Shown: positions 25,568-34,130, counted from the first letter of the stretch. The stretch is DNA of 50,070 nt from Corynebacterium jeikeium (GCF_000738175.1 NZ_JFCH01000031.1:1-50070), one strand, 5' to 3'. Notes: generated by a model not told the origin, from the sequence alone. Made by a program: numbers and translations.

Positions 25568-27085
25568 GTGGCAAACATTCAAGGCCAGAGAAAACAAGCA
25601 GAGGCAGAACCGTTGCTGAGCCCGTTCGACGACCGGGGCGAAACTGAGCCCCGGGAGGAATGTGGCGTATTCGGGGTATGGGCGCCGGGGGAGGACGTCT
25701 CCAAACTGACGTACTACGGCCTGTACGCCCTGCAGCACCGTGGCCAGGAGGCCGCGGGCATCGCAGTGGGGGATGGCGACCAGATCGTTGTGTTCAAGGA
25801 TCTGGGTCTGGTCAGCCAGGTGTTCGACGAGCAGTCGCTCGAGGCCCTCAAGGGGCACATTGGCATGGGGCACAACCGCTACACCACTGCTGGCGGCAAC
25901 AGCTGGGAGAATGCTCAGCCCATGTTCCGCATGGCTCCCGACGGAACCGACGTGGCTCTGGGCCACAACGGCAATCTGGTGAACCACCGTGAGCTCACCC
26001 AGGAGGCCGCCCGGTTGGGTCTGGTGGATCCGAAGGACAACCCCTCTGATTCGCTGGTCATGTGCGCCCTGCTGGCCGCCGACACCCGTGAGGGACACGG
26101 CGTGGAGGAAGCGGCCATGGAGCTGTTCCCAAAGGTCAAGGGTGCTTTCTGTGTGCTATTTACCGATGGCGAAGCACTGTACGCTGTCCGCGACCCGCAG
26201 GGTGTGCGCCCGCTGTCGATCGGTCAGCTGGCCAGTGGCGGCTGGGTCGTTGCCTCCGAAACCGCAGCGCTGGACATCGTGGGCGCGCGTTTCATCCGTG
26301 ACGTCGAGCCCGGCGAGCTGGTGGCCATCGACGGTGACGGCGTGCGTTCCCGCCGCTTCGCGGAGACCAAGCACAAGGGCTGCGTGTTCGAGTACGTCTA
26401 CCTAGCTCGCCCCGATTCCGTCATCCGTGGCCGGTCGGTGAACGGCACCCGCCTGGAGATCGGCCGCAAGCTGGCCGAGGAGGCTCCGGCGGAGGGTGAC
26501 CTGGTGATTCCGGTGCCGGAGTCCGGAACTCCCGCGGCGGTGGGCTACGCCCAGGCCTCGCACATCCCCTTTGGCCAGGGGTTGATGAAGAACGCCTATG
26601 TGGGGCGCACCTTCATCCAGCCGTCGCAAACCATCCGCCAACTGGGCATCCGCCTGAAGCTGAACCCACTGCGCGAGGTCATCGAGGGTAAGCGCCTGGT
26701 CGTGGTGGACGATTCCATCGTCCGCGGAAACACCCAGCGCGCGCTGATTAAAATGCTGCGCGAGGCCGGGGCGAAGGAAGTGCACGTCCGTATCGCCTCG
26801 CCGCCTGTAAAGTGGCCGTGTTTCTACGGCATTGATTTCGCCTCGCCCACCGAGCTGATTGCGAATAATGTGGATCCTTCGGATCCGGTGGAGGGAATTC
26901 GCCGGGAGATCGACGCGGATTCCCTAGCATTCGTTTCGACCGAGGCGATGATTGAGGCGTCACAACAAAGCAGCGACGAGCTGTGCGCGGCGTGCTTCGA
27001 CGGCGTGTTCCCACTGGGCATGCCGAGCGATAACCCGAACACGGCGTTGGTAGAAACGATGCTGAAGCAGCAGGCGAAGAATTAA
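25568..27085 (+). CDS. purF: Amidophosphoribosyltransferase
   Basis: A 505-residue enzyme that commits PRPP to purine synthesis by making phosphoribosylamine. The glutaminase nucleophile is Cys32 in EECGVFGVWAP, exposed after removal of a 31-residue propeptide, as in the Bacillus-type enzyme. The ALQHRGQEAAG and GHNRYTTAGG segments confirm the Ntn-hydrolase domain. The PRPP-binding motif VVVDDSIVRGNTQ lies in the phosphoribosyltransferase domain (about residue 380). It starts at GTG 25568 and is followed 17 bp later by purM, so purF-purM are an operon. The C-terminal Cys residues in AACFDG may belong to the family's Fe-S site. Confidence 0.97.
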   Translation: MANIQGQRKQAEAEPLLSPFDDRGETEPREECGVFGVWAPGEDVSKLTYYGLYALQHRGQEAAGIAVGDGDQIVVFKDLGLVSQVFDEQSLEALKGHIGMGHNRYTTAGGNSWENAQPMFRMAPDGTDVALGHNGNLVNHRELTQEAARLGLVDPKDNPSDSLVMCALLAADTREGHGVEEAAMELFPKVKGAFCVLFTDGEALYAVRDPQGVRPLSIGQLASGGWVVASETAALDIVGARFIRDVEPGELVAIDGDGVRSRRFAETKHKGCVFEYVYLARPDSVIRGRSVNGTRLEIGRKLAEEAPAEGDLVIPVPESGTPAAVGYAQASHIPFGQGLMKNAYVGRTFIQPSQTIRQLGIRLKLNPLREVIEGKRLVVVDDSIVRGNTQRALIKMLREAGAKEVHVRIASPPVKWPCFYGIDFASPTELIANNVDPSDPVEGIRREIDADSLAFVSTEAMIEASQQSSDELCAACFDGVFPLGMPSDNPNTALVETMLKQQAKN

Positions 27086-27102
27086 GAAAGCAAGGACAAG
27101 CC

Positions 27103-28194
27103 ATGAGTGAGCACCCCGATAACACCCCGAAGCAGGCAGAGGGCGCATCGTACGCAGCTGCCGGCGTAGACATTGAGGCCGGCGATCGCGCGGTAGAGCT
27201 TTTCGCACCGCTGGCTAAGAAGGCCACCCGCCCCGAGGTGCGCGGCGGGCTCGGTGGCTTCGCCGGCCTGTTCGCGCTGGGGGACTACGAGAAGCCGCTG
27301 TTGGCCGCGTCCTCCGACGGCGTGGGCACCAAGCTGGCCGTGGCCCAGGCGATGGACAAGCACGATACGATCGGCCGCGACCTGGTCGCCATGTGCGTGG
27401 ATGACCTGGTGGTCTGCGGCGCCGAACCGCTGTTCCTGCAGGATTACATCGCCATCGGCAAGGTCGTGCCCGAGCACGTTGCCAGCATCGTCTCCGGCAT
27501 CGCCGCGGGCTGCGAGGAAGCCGGCTGTGCGCTGCTGGGCGGCGAAACTGCCGAGCACCCGGGCGTGATGGAGCCGCACGAGTACGACGTCTCCGCCACC
27601 TCCGTCGGCGTGGTTGAAGAGGCTAACCTGCTGGGGCCGGATCGCGTTCGACCGGGTGACGTGGTGATTGCCATGGCCTCCTCTGGCCTGCACTCCAACG
27701 GCTACTCCCTGGCTCGCCACGTGCTGCTGGATACCAAGCAGCTGTCGCTGGACGGACACATCGAATCCCTCGGCCGCACGCTGGGGGAGGAGCTGCTGGA
27801 GCCTACCCGCATCTACGCCCTCGATTGCCTGAAGCTGGCCAGCGAGTGTGACGTTCACACCTTCGCCCACATCACCGGCGGTGGCCTGGCCGCCAACCTG
27901 GGGCGCGTGATCCCGGATGGCCTGGTCGCAGAGTTGGAGCGTTCTTCCTGGACCCCTGGCCCGATCTTCCGCCTGATCCAGGAGGAAGGCCAGGTCTCGC
28001 AGGAGGAGATGGAGAAGACCTTCAACATGGGTGTGGGCATGGTCGCCGTCGTGGCGGAAGATGATGCCGAGCGCGCCCTGGCGATGCTGACCGCCCGCCA
28101 CATCGATGCCTGGCGCCTGGGCGAGGTTCGCCCGGCACAGGACGGCCAGTCCGGCGCGATCTTGGATGGCGAGTACCGCAGCCCCGTGAACTAG
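27103..28194 (+). CDS. purM: Phosphoribosylformylglycinamidine cyclo-ligase (AIRS)
   Basis: A 363-residue ATP-dependent cyclo-ligase converting FGAM to AIR. Seen: SYAAAGVDIEAGDRAVE at the N-terminus, LLAASSDGVGTKLAVAQ, DLVAMCVDDLVVCGAEPLFLQDYIA, GGETAEHPGV and HITGGGLAANLGRVIP, all typical of PurM. It shares ancestry with PurL. It begins at ATG 27103, 17 bp after purF, with AAAGCAAGGAC upstream as a modest ribosome-binding region. A strong bidirectional terminator lies 44 bp after the stop and faces the DUF3073 gene. Confidence 0.97.
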   Translation: MSEHPDNTPKQAEGASYAAAGVDIEAGDRAVELFAPLAKKATRPEVRGGLGGFAGLFALGDYEKPLLAASSDGVGTKLAVAQAMDKHDTIGRDLVAMCVDDLVVCGAEPLFLQDYIAIGKVVPEHVASIVSGIAAGCEEAGCALLGGETAEHPGVMEPHEYDVSATSVGVVEEANLLGPDRVRPGDVVIAMASSGLHSNGYSLARHVLLDTKQLSLDGHIESLGRTLGEELLEPTRIYALDCLKLASECDVHTFAHITGGGLAANLGRVIPDGLVAELERSSWTPGPIFRLIQEEGQVSQEEMEKTFNMGVGMVAVVAEDDAERALAMLTARHIDAWRLGEVRPAQDGQSGAILDGEYRSPVN

Positions 28195-28238
28195 ATCTAA
28201 GTTGGCTGAACTGGGTCCCAACGGGGCTCAGGCCAAGA

Positions 28239-28285
28239 AAAACTCCCGCGCTGTGCTTTCCGAAAGCACCAGCTGCGGGAGTTTT
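28239..28285. terminator. Bidirectional terminator after purM
   Basis: AAAACTCCCGC (28239-28249) pairs perfectly with GCGGGAGTTTT (28275-28285); within the loop a second stem forms from GTGCTTT and AAAGCAC. A-tract and T-tract on either side permit termination for purM and for the opposing DUF3073 gene. Confidence 0.92.
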
Positions 28286-28304
28286 CTAGCGAATAGGTTG
28301 GCTT

Positions 28305-28559
28305 TTACCGCGACCCGTTGGAGTATTTGTCCTCGTAGTCGTCGGCGTACTCGTCGCTGTAGTCGTCGTATTCTGCAGCGTAATCGCTGTAGTCATCCTC
28401 GTACTCGTCGTACTCGCTACCGTCGCGGGAACCGGAACCCCGGTTCTGCGACTGGCCAGAGAGTTCCCTCTGTAGCCTCTCCAGATCCATTTCCGGAGCG
28501 TTGTACTTCAACTGACGAGCAACCTTGGCTTGCTTTGCCTTGGCACGGCCGCGACCCAT
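28305..28559 (-). CDS. DUF3073 protein
   Basis: An 84-residue actinobacterial protein of unknown function. The basic N-terminus MGRGRAKAKQAKVARQLKYNAPEMDLERLQRELSG is the family hallmark. The C-terminal half is almost wholly Asp, Glu, Tyr and Ser (EYDEYEDDYSDYAAEYDDYSDEY), probably disordered. The start is the ATG at 28559, which begins the conserved domain and has AGGGGGT upstream; a longer frame to 28607 is not supported. In many actinobacteria this gene sits near purM, as here. Confidence 0.88.
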   Translation of the reverse strand: MGRGRAKAKQAKVARQLKYNAPEMDLERLQRELSGQSQNRGSGSRDGSEYDEYEDDYSDYAAEYDDYSDEYADDYEDKYSNGSR

Positions 28560-28673
28560 GGCCTGACCCCCTTGCGGTGTCCTCGAGTGGCGCGGGAGTT
28601 CGGCCACCCTTTTCGTTTACAAGTTAAGTTTCTTCCTGCCCTACACCATAGCGGTTAGCAATCGTTTTTTCCC

Positions 28674-28709
28674 AAAAGCCCCCTCCCGCCAACGGCGCGG
28701 GCGCGGGGG
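28674..28709 (-). terminator. Terminator of the YgfZ-like gene
   Basis: CCCCC 28679-28683 with GGGGG 28705-28709 and CCCGC 28685-28689 with GCGGG 28697-28701 form a bulged stem; the minus strand then reads TTTT. It lies about 75-110 bp past the stop. Confidence 0.6.
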
Positions 28710-28782
28710 TTCCCACGTCGAATAACCCTGTGACCTGCGCAATCATTGCATGGCCAAGGGGGCAAGCCAATGTGAGGGTTTT

Positions 28783-30006
28783 CTAATTTTTTCCGCGCAG
28801 CCGGTTGATCGCCGCTCGCCCCGGTCGGATCGAGTTGTCTCCCGTTGCATTCGCAAGGTCGCTGGGGTCGATCGATACGTCGATCCCGTCGGCGAGTAGC
28901 GGGGGTACGTCGCTGTTTTTGGACGCCACCTTCTCCACCACATTCCGTTTCACCAAAGCCAGCGCGATCGGCCCGTAGTCGCAATCGTGCACGCTGGATC
29001 CAACCCGGCCGATTCCGCGGCCACCCGCAGTGAGCTCGGTGCCCACGCCGGGCAGTCGGTTGGCGGATCCGTCGAGGTGCAGCATCACCAGCACTCGCGG
29101 GGATTTGCCCAGGTTATGCACTCGGGAAACCGTCTCCTGCCCCCGGTAGCAGCCCTTGTTCAGGTGCACGGCGGCCTCGGTGGGGCCGGCGGAAACGTCG
29201 TCCAGCTGGGTGGCGCCGCTGATTCCCTTGCCGATGAAGGCGGGAACCTCGTGGGGGATGGCGCGCTCGTCGGTATCCACGCCCGGGATCGGAAGGCGTG
29301 CCTGCACGCGGAATGCGTCGTAGGCCATGCGCCCGGTGGGCTGTGCGACATTAGTCAGCTCGTCCCAGGCGTGGGTGAAGCTTTCTCGGGGAACCCACAG
29401 GTCGAGGGCCTGGATCTCGCCGATAGTCCGGGCCCTCCACAGTTGCAGATCGATATCTTCCGGAACGTCGAGACTCAGGTGAGCGGGCAGGGCGGCGGAG
29501 GAGGTGGCGTCCTTAGAAAAGAGCGAAGAATCCGCGGCGAGGTCCGTGCCGATCACCGTGAGTCGCGCCCACGACAGGCGCTCGACGGAGACCTGCGACC
29601 AGAAGACCATCTTGCTCAGATAGTCCTCGAGCGCGTCGGCATGGGTGGCTGGGGTGTCGAGGATCAGCGCGTCGTCGGTGGCGAGGATGCCGAAGAAGTG
29701 CTCGATGTGGCCCTTGACGTCGAGAATTAGGCCGAAGGTGGCCTGGCCGGGCTCCATGGCGTTGACTTTCTGGGAGATCAAGTTGTTGAGCCAATCGCGG
29801 CGCTCTGGGCCCGAGACACGGATGGCTACGCGATCCCAAAAATCCACAAGGCCGGGCTTGCCGTCGTTTACGCGAGACTGCTCGGTGAGGGGGTTGCCGT
29901 AGTGCCAGGCAGTGGCGCTTCTCTGAGCTTCGGTGGCCTCACTGCCGGTCAGCGGGCTGGCGGCAGGTGCGTGGTCGACGATCGGGCTGTGAGTCAGATC
30001 AAACAC
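28783..30006 (-). CDS. ygfZ: YgfZ/GcvT-like folate-binding Fe-S assembly protein
   Basis: A 407-residue protein related to the aminomethyltransferase GcvT. The diagnostic YgfZ motif KGCYRGQE is present (about residues 282-289). YgfZ in E. coli binds tetrahydrofolate and helps maintain certain iron-sulfur proteins; the same role is inferred here. The start GTG at 30006 (VFDLTHSPIVDHAP) is preferred. A longer frame to 30123 would cross the divergent PabC-like gene's promoter and adds Cys-rich, non-conserved sequence. TACGAT lies 6 nt before that GTG on the minus strand, a near-leaderless arrangement. Divergent from the next gene, as in mycobacteria (Rv0811c/Rv0812). Confidence 0.85.
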   Translation of the reverse strand: MFDLTHSPIVDHAPAASPLTGSEATEAQRSATAWHYGNPLTEQSRVNDGKPGLVDFWDRVAIRVSGPERRDWLNNLISQKVNAMEPGQATFGLILDVKGHIEHFFGILATDDALILDTPATHADALEDYLSKMVFWSQVSVERLSWARLTVIGTDLAADSSLFSKDATSSAALPAHLSLDVPEDIDLQLWRARTIGEIQALDLWVPRESFTHAWDELTNVAQPTGRMAYDAFRVQARLPIPGVDTDERAIPHEVPAFIGKGISGATQLDDVSAGPTEAAVHLNKGCYRGQETVSRVHNLGKSPRVLVMLHLDGSANRLPGVGTELTAGGRGIGRVGSSVHDCDYGPIALALVKRNVVEKVASKNSDVPPLLADGIDVSIDPSDLANATGDNSIRPGRAAINRLRGKN

Positions 30007-30091
30007 ACCCCCATCGTAGGACGGGGTGGGGCTGGCATGCCAATGGCAGTGATCTACGGGGCTTGTAAAACGCCCGGGAACAGTGCGGGAA

Positions 30092-30097
30092 TAGAAT
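30092..30097 (+). promoter_or_regulatory. -10 element of the PabC-like gene
   Basis: TAGAAT ends 7 nt before the ATG at 30105. It overlaps the other candidate ATG (30096), which could therefore not be transcribed from this promoter. Confidence 0.45.
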
Positions 30098-30104
30098 GAG
30101 CAAC

Positions 30105-31046
30105 ATGAGCAATCAGGAAGCAAAATTCGTGGTCGTTGACGTCCTGGGTGAGGACGGGGCCGGTATGGGCGCTGGCACAGCAGCCCCCGCCCACGATCCG
30201 CAGGTTCGGGACGCGACCGTGCCGATGATTTATGCAGACGACCTGGCCGCCGTGCGCGGCGACGGGGTATTCGAGACCTTCATGCTGCGCGGCGGCAACG
30301 TGCGCAACCGCGAGCGCCACGCCACACGCTTCCTCAACAGCTCCGCGATGTTGGATCTGCCGAAACCGAACCTGGAGCGCTGGTTCCGCGCCACCGACAT
30401 TGCCGTGGCCGACTTCGAGGAGAAGAACGGGCCGGGGCAGGAGGCCGCGCTGCGCTGGGTCTACTCCCGCGGACGGGAATCCACGGGCCAGCCGACGGGC
30501 TGGGTCACGGTGGCACCGGTCAGCGAGCACGTGCTGCACGACCGGGAGCACGGCGTGCGGGTGATGACGGCCGAGCGGGGCTTCCGCATCGACCTATCGG
30601 AGCGTTCCCCGTGGGCGCTGATCGGCGCGAAGACGCTATCCTATGCAGCCAACATGGCCGCCCTGCGCAGCGCGAAGGCCCGCGGGGTAGACGACGTGAT
30701 CTTCCTGTCTGACGAGGGGCTCGTGCTGGAGGGGCCGACCTCGACCGTAGTTGTCGCGGAGGTGAACCCGGCTACGGGGGAGAAGAAGCTCGTCACCCCG
30801 CCGAGCCACGTGGGAATTCTGAAGGGAACCTCGCAGGCCGCGCTATTTAAGCTGGCCGAGCAGCGCGGATGGGGCACCGAGGAACGTGTTCTGCGGGTCG
30901 AGGACCTCACAGCCGCTGCCGGCGTGTGGCTGGTCTCCTCCGTGCGCGTGCACGCACGGGTGACAGAACTAGACGGTATCCAGCTGCCCCGTCCAGCAGT
31001 TGCCGACGAGGTGGAAAAGATGGCCTGGGAGGCCGTGACCGGCTAG
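30105..31046 (+). CDS. pabC: Aminodeoxychorismate lyase-like class IV aminotransferase
   Basis: A 313-residue PLP enzyme of fold class IV. This family covers aminodeoxychorismate lyase (4-aminobenzoate for folate) and branched-chain or D-amino acid aminotransferases. The PLP lysine is in the IGAKTLSYAANMAAL segment, and the phosphate-binding TSTVVVAEV and GILKGTSQAAL segments are present. The start at ATG 30105 is chosen from the TAGAAT promoter box; ATG 30096 would add three residues. The PabC role rests on its synteny with mycobacterial Rv0812 and its place beside a folate-binding protein gene; family substrate specificity is hard to call from sequence. Confidence 0.8.
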   Translation: MSNQEAKFVVVDVLGEDGAGMGAGTAAPAHDPQVRDATVPMIYADDLAAVRGDGVFETFMLRGGNVRNRERHATRFLNSSAMLDLPKPNLERWFRATDIAVADFEEKNGPGQEAALRWVYSRGRESTGQPTGWVTVAPVSEHVLHDREHGVRVMTAERGFRIDLSERSPWALIGAKTLSYAANMAALRSAKARGVDDVIFLSDEGLVLEGPTSTVVVAEVNPATGEKKLVTPPSHVGILKGTSQAALFKLAEQRGWGTEERVLRVEDLTAAAGVWLVSSVRVHARVTELDGIQLPRPAVADEVEKMAWEAVTG

Positions 31047-31061
31047 TCGGCTAGCCGACTA
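31044..31061. repeat. Perfect 18-bp palindrome at the gene end
   Basis: TAGTCGGCTAGCCGACTA is self-complementary and includes the stop codon of the PabC-like gene. It lies between convergent genes and may act as a small termination hairpin; there is no T-tract. Confidence 0.6.
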
Positions 31062-31073
31062 CTGTTAAGCGAC

Positions 31074-31715
31074 CTAGCCGACCACGCGGGAAAGCTGCGC
31101 GGACTGCCAGGGCACCATCTCGCCGTCGATGAGGCGCTCGTCGACCCAGCCGAGGTCGTTGTTCGGCATCAGGCCGTAGAGGCGCTTGCCCGGCCCGAGG
31201 TTCGTCGGACCGGTGGCCGTCGCCATCGTCGAGGCACTTTCCAGCTGCCAGGCGCGCTCGTTCAGCGGGCTGCCGTACAGGATCTCCACCATGCCGTCGG
31301 AGTGGGTGAGGATCATCTCGATCTCATCGTCATCGTTGATGCGCAGGAAGCCGGACTCGCGGCGGCCGGGGGTCTCCGTCGGCTGCCCGTCGTCGTCCAT
31401 GCGCCAGGTGCGGGAATCGTAGCTGATGCGGTTCTCGCCGTCGTGGGCGAAGACGACCTGCTGGCCGAAGGTGAACTCCTCCTCGCCGGGAGGCGCCGCC
31501 TGACCCTGGCCACGCCACACGCCGATCAGCGGCAGCAGTGCCAGCAGACCGTCGTGCAGGTTGGGGCCCTTGCGCAGGTTGGCTGTGTCATCGGGGATGG
31601 GCATGTCGCCGAATTCCGGCAGGTTCTTGTCGCTGGTGGACTTGGATTGCTCGGCGGCCAGGTTTACCGCTTCGTTAGCGTCTACCTTGAACTTCTTCTT
31701 TTCTTCTTCAGCCAT
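31074..31715 (-). CDS. Nitrobindin-like (FABP/DUF1794) protein without heme His
   Basis: A 213-residue beta-barrel protein of the nitrobindin family. The signature GVWRGQG (residues 65-71, GxWxGxG) is followed by FTFGQQVVFAHDGENRISYDSRTW and GFLRIND. A 50-residue charged N-terminal extension precedes the barrel. In nitrobindins a His near the C-terminus binds heme iron; here the matching stretch reads AQLSRVVG with Ser where mycobacterial Rv2717c has a His. It is thus probably unable to bind heme in the usual manner. The ATG at 31715 has AAGGG upstream; a longer frame to 31751 overlaps the upstream gene. It is the mycobacterial Rv0813c counterpart by position. Confidence 0.82.
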   Translation of the reverse strand: MAEEEKKKFKVDANEAVNLAAEQSKSTSDKNLPEFGDMPIPDDTANLRKGPNLHDGLLALLPLIGVWRGQGQAAPPGEEEFTFGQQVVFAHDGENRISYDSRTWRMDDDGQPTETPGRRESGFLRINDDDEIEMILTHSDGMVEILYGSPLNERAWQLESASTMATATGPTNLGPGKRLYGLMPNNDLGWVDERLIDGEMVPWQSAQLSRVVG

Positions 31716-31725
31716 GCCCTTAAGA

Positions 31726-32544
31726 CTATAGGCTGGGGAGTTCTTCTTCACTCAAGGGTCGGGATCGCGGAGCCAAATCGGACAAGCTGATCTTCGTGTA
31801 TACCTGCGAGGCTTCGACGAACACTGAGCCGCCGGAGACGAAGATCCGTTCCGGGTCGCCCCGCATGGGTAGTTCTTTGCCCGGGATGCTCAAACTAAAG
31901 GCGTCATTAACCCGCTTTTCGATGTCCGGATCGAGTGTGGCTTCGTCGGTGACGTTCTTGGCCTTGATGTCCAGCCCGTCGGGGACGGAGAGGATCTTGG
32001 TCGGGGTGATCACCATAGTGCCCTCGACAATGCGCAGCTTTACCTCGACCTTCGCGGGTTTGGCGAAGCCCTTCGGTTTGCCCTCGAAGATGGCTTCGGT
32101 CTCCCAGCCACCGCGGGGCGAGATGTCGTCGAGGTTCTGGATCTGCAGGGCCTCGATGCCCATGCGGTTGCCCAGCAGCACGCCGTCCAGCTGCAGGCGG
32201 GTAAAGACCTTGCGTGCCGGGGCGTTTTCGATGGTGCCGTTGAAAACATCGTCTGCGGAGACAGTTATATACTGCGCCGAGGTTTGTACGCTCATCAGGC
32301 CGAAGCCCGGCACATCGACGTCGTTGGCGACGACGGTGACGGCTTGGATCTCGTGGCCTAGCGCGGCGCCGGTGTAGGGGAAGCCCGCCACCTGCACCTT
32401 GGGTGGGTTGGCTAGGTTCGAGTCGGCGTATAGCGCTTCGGAGATCTTGTGTTCGGCGCGGGCGGCGATCACGTTATCGGCGATCAGCGCCACGAGCAGC
32501 ACCAGCACGAGGGCGAGCGCGCCGCGGATTGCGATCTTCTTCAC
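31726..32544 (-). CDS. DUF2993 / LmeA-like envelope protein
   Basis: A 272-residue protein of the DUF2993 family. An N-terminal hydrophobic helix (residues 7-29, IRGALALVLVLLVALIADNVIAA) anchors or exports it. The remainder is beta-rich with VQVAGFPYTGAALGHEIQAVTV, a typical DUF2993 start. By family and position it corresponds to mycobacterial LmeA (Rv0817c), a periplasmic factor for lipomannan elongation; that function is inferred. Its stop is 10 bp from the start of the nitrobindin-like gene, so they likely form an operon. Divergent from mshD. Confidence 0.8.
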   Translation of the reverse strand: MKKIAIRGALALVLVLLVALIADNVIAARAEHKISEALYADSNLANPPKVQVAGFPYTGAALGHEIQAVTVVANDVDVPGFGLMSVQTSAQYITVSADDVFNGTIENAPARKVFTRLQLDGVLLGNRMGIEALQIQNLDDISPRGGWETEAIFEGKPKGFAKPAKVEVKLRIVEGTMVITPTKILSVPDGLDIKAKNVTDEATLDPDIEKRVNDAFSLSIPGKELPMRGDPERIFVSGGSVFVEASQVYTKISLSDLAPRSRPLSEEELPSL

Positions 32545-32696
32545 CTGGCTGGCCCCCTTCTCGAGTCTCTTCGTCGCTTCCTACAGGTTACTAGGTGCCC
32601 TTGTTCCTTCTTTATGACGCCACGCCTCCGCCGCCGCAATCTCAGTGAAGCGTTAAGAAACCGTCGAAAACGACCCCAAAAATGCCGAAAGTGAGG

Positions 32697-32702
32697 GACA
32701 AT
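32697..32702 (+). promoter_or_regulatory. -10 element of mshD
   Basis: GACAAT ends 7 nt before the ATG at 32710; leaderless spacing (the GGGGG between them could also act in initiation). Confidence 0.4.
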
Positions 32703-32709
32703 TGGGGGC

Positions 32710-33747
32710 ATGGCTATTACCTACGACACATTTGAAGACCTGTGGGAGCACTCTGAGGTGTTGGAGGGGGTTCACGAGGTGCTGGGTGAAGTCGCTGAGG
32801 CAGATGGGGTGCCTGCGATCAGTGAAGCTTTTCTGCGTGGCATTGACGAGAACCGCGGCCACAAGCACGTAGTGGCAAGGAATAGCGACCGCGTGGTCGG
32901 CGTGCTGGCGATCGACCCGGACCGCATGATTGAGTTGGCCGTTGCCCCGGAGGTTCGCCACAGTGGGGTGGGAATCGCCCTGTTCGAAGCTCTGCGCGAC
33001 CAGTTGGGCGTGACCGGTGCGATTGACGTCTGGGCACACGGGGATTCCGCCGGTGCCCAGCGCTTTGTGGAATCGCTGGATGCCCGCCGCACCCGTGAAC
33101 TGCTGAAGATGTCGCTGGACTGCGCGCCGGCGACAAAGGCAGCCAGGGCTATTGAGGCGGGTGGTGCAGAGGCCGAAAAACGCTGCGAGGAACAGGACAT
33201 TGAGGTTCTGACCTACACCGAATCCGTGGCGCGCTTTGATGCAGATTCCGTGGATGCCGAGTGGGTGCGCGTCAATAACGAGGCCTTCGCATGGCACCCC
33301 GAGCAAGGCGGCTGGGACGTAGACCACCTGCGTTCTGCTCGGGACACTAATTGGTTCGATCCGGATGCGGTCCTGATGCTGTGGGTGCGGGATGAAAACT
33401 CCGCTGCCGAGCGGGTGGGCATTCCCTGTGCGGCCGATGGGGGCGAGGGGAACGACGATGTGTTCCGCCTGGTGGGCTTCCACTGGACGAAGATCCCGCT
33501 GGAGGAGAAGGAAAAGGATGCCGGCGAGCGGGCGGGTGAGGTATACGTCGTGTGCCTCGCTGACGATGCCCGCGGTAGGGGACTGGGGCAGGCGATCACG
33601 CAGCTGGGTATGAAGTTGCTCCTGGATAATGGTTGCGGTCGCATTGAGTTGTATGTGGAGGGAGACAACGCGCCTGCGGTTTCCACATATAAACGACTCG
33701 GCTTTGAGGTCGTGCACACCGATGTGGTTTACCGTGGGTGTCTCTAA
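32710..33747 (+). CDS. mshD: Mycothiol synthase
   Basis: A 345-residue tandem-GNAT enzyme that acetylates Cys-GlcN-Ins to give mycothiol, the main low-molecular-weight thiol of Actinobacteria. The N-terminal GNAT half contains ELAVAPEVRHSGVGIALFEALRDQ; the C-terminal half contains VCLADDARGRGLGQAITQLGMKLLL and ELYVEGDNAPAVSTYKRLGFEVVHTDVVY, the acetyl-CoA-binding and substrate-binding motifs. Length agrees with MshD. It precedes the pst operon as in mycobacteria (Rv0819) and C. glutamicum. Cysteine supply genes cysE and cysK lie about 11 kb away in this window. Confidence 0.92.
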   Translation: MAITYDTFEDLWEHSEVLEGVHEVLGEVAEADGVPAISEAFLRGIDENRGHKHVVARNSDRVVGVLAIDPDRMIELAVAPEVRHSGVGIALFEALRDQLGVTGAIDVWAHGDSAGAQRFVESLDARRTRELLKMSLDCAPATKAARAIEAGGAEAEKRCEEQDIEVLTYTESVARFDADSVDAEWVRVNNEAFAWHPEQGGWDVDHLRSARDTNWFDPDAVLMLWVRDENSAAERVGIPCAADGGEGNDDVFRLVGFHWTKIPLEEKEKDAGERAGEVYVVCLADDARGRGLGQAITQLGMKLLLDNGCGRIELYVEGDNAPAVSTYKRLGFEVVHTDVVYRGCL

Positions 33748-33854
33748 GTAGTGGGGTTAAGGAGCGAGAAGCCTTAACTGTTCATCGGTACCACCTGAGA
33801 AACGTTTATGCCCACTTGCCGCGTATTGCTAAGGGTGAAGCGGGTTCTGCTTCA

Positions 33855-33876
33855 CTGTAGGTTAACTGTGAGTTAA
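33855..33876 (+). promoter_or_regulatory. Candidate Pho box 1 before pstS
   Basis: CTGTAGGTTAA and CTGTGAGTTAA are adjacent 11-mers sharing 9 of 11 bases. An 11-bp period equals about one helical turn, as expected for a PhoP/PhoB-class dimer bound head-to-tail. It lies 255 bp upstream of the pstS GTG. Confidence 0.5.
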
Positions 33877-33983
33877 ATCAGGACCCTTTCCGTCACATGG
33901 GGGTGGCGCTTAGGTGTGGTTTTGGGGGTGCTTTAGCGACTCATTCTGAACCGAGAAAGTTGCCTGTTCTGCATGAATGCTGT

Positions 33984-34001
33984 TGTTCACCTGCTGTTCA
34001 C
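33984..34001 (+). promoter_or_regulatory. Candidate Pho box 2 before pstS
   Basis: TGTTCAC-CTGC-TGTTCAC: an exact 7-bp direct repeat with an 11-bp period, 130 bp upstream of the start codon. It has the same geometry as the repeat upstream and the one before the regulator's own gene. Confidence 0.5.
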
Positions 34002-34130
34002 TTACAGCACTCTTTAAATCCATAAGCGCCGATTAACTTTCTTGGTGACGCAAGAGTGGCTCCTACAACTGCGAGCTTCTCCTGTAAGACACTTTTCTGT
34101 ACTTCTGACAATTTTTCGGAGGAAAACCTC

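Larger units (their letters stand above)
33748..34130 (+). promoter_or_regulatory. pstS upstream region (383 bp, no gene)
   Basis: No credible gene is seen. The stretch is AT-richer than its surroundings and holds two 11-bp-period direct repeats plus a related TTAACTGTTCA at about 33774, then a run to the ribosome-binding site GGAGGA at 34118-34123, seven bases before GTG 34131. This looks like a large regulated promoter with a long 5' leader. Confidence 0.6.

Noticed and set aside
28202..28627. A 141-codon plus-strand frame after purM
   Set aside because: It runs through the bidirectional terminator and is antisense to the DUF3073 gene; the translation is low-complexity.
34056..34130. Extended N-terminus of pstS from ATG 34056
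   Set aside because: It would put 25 residues ahead of the signal peptide, and the GTG at 34131 has an ideal GGAGGA site.
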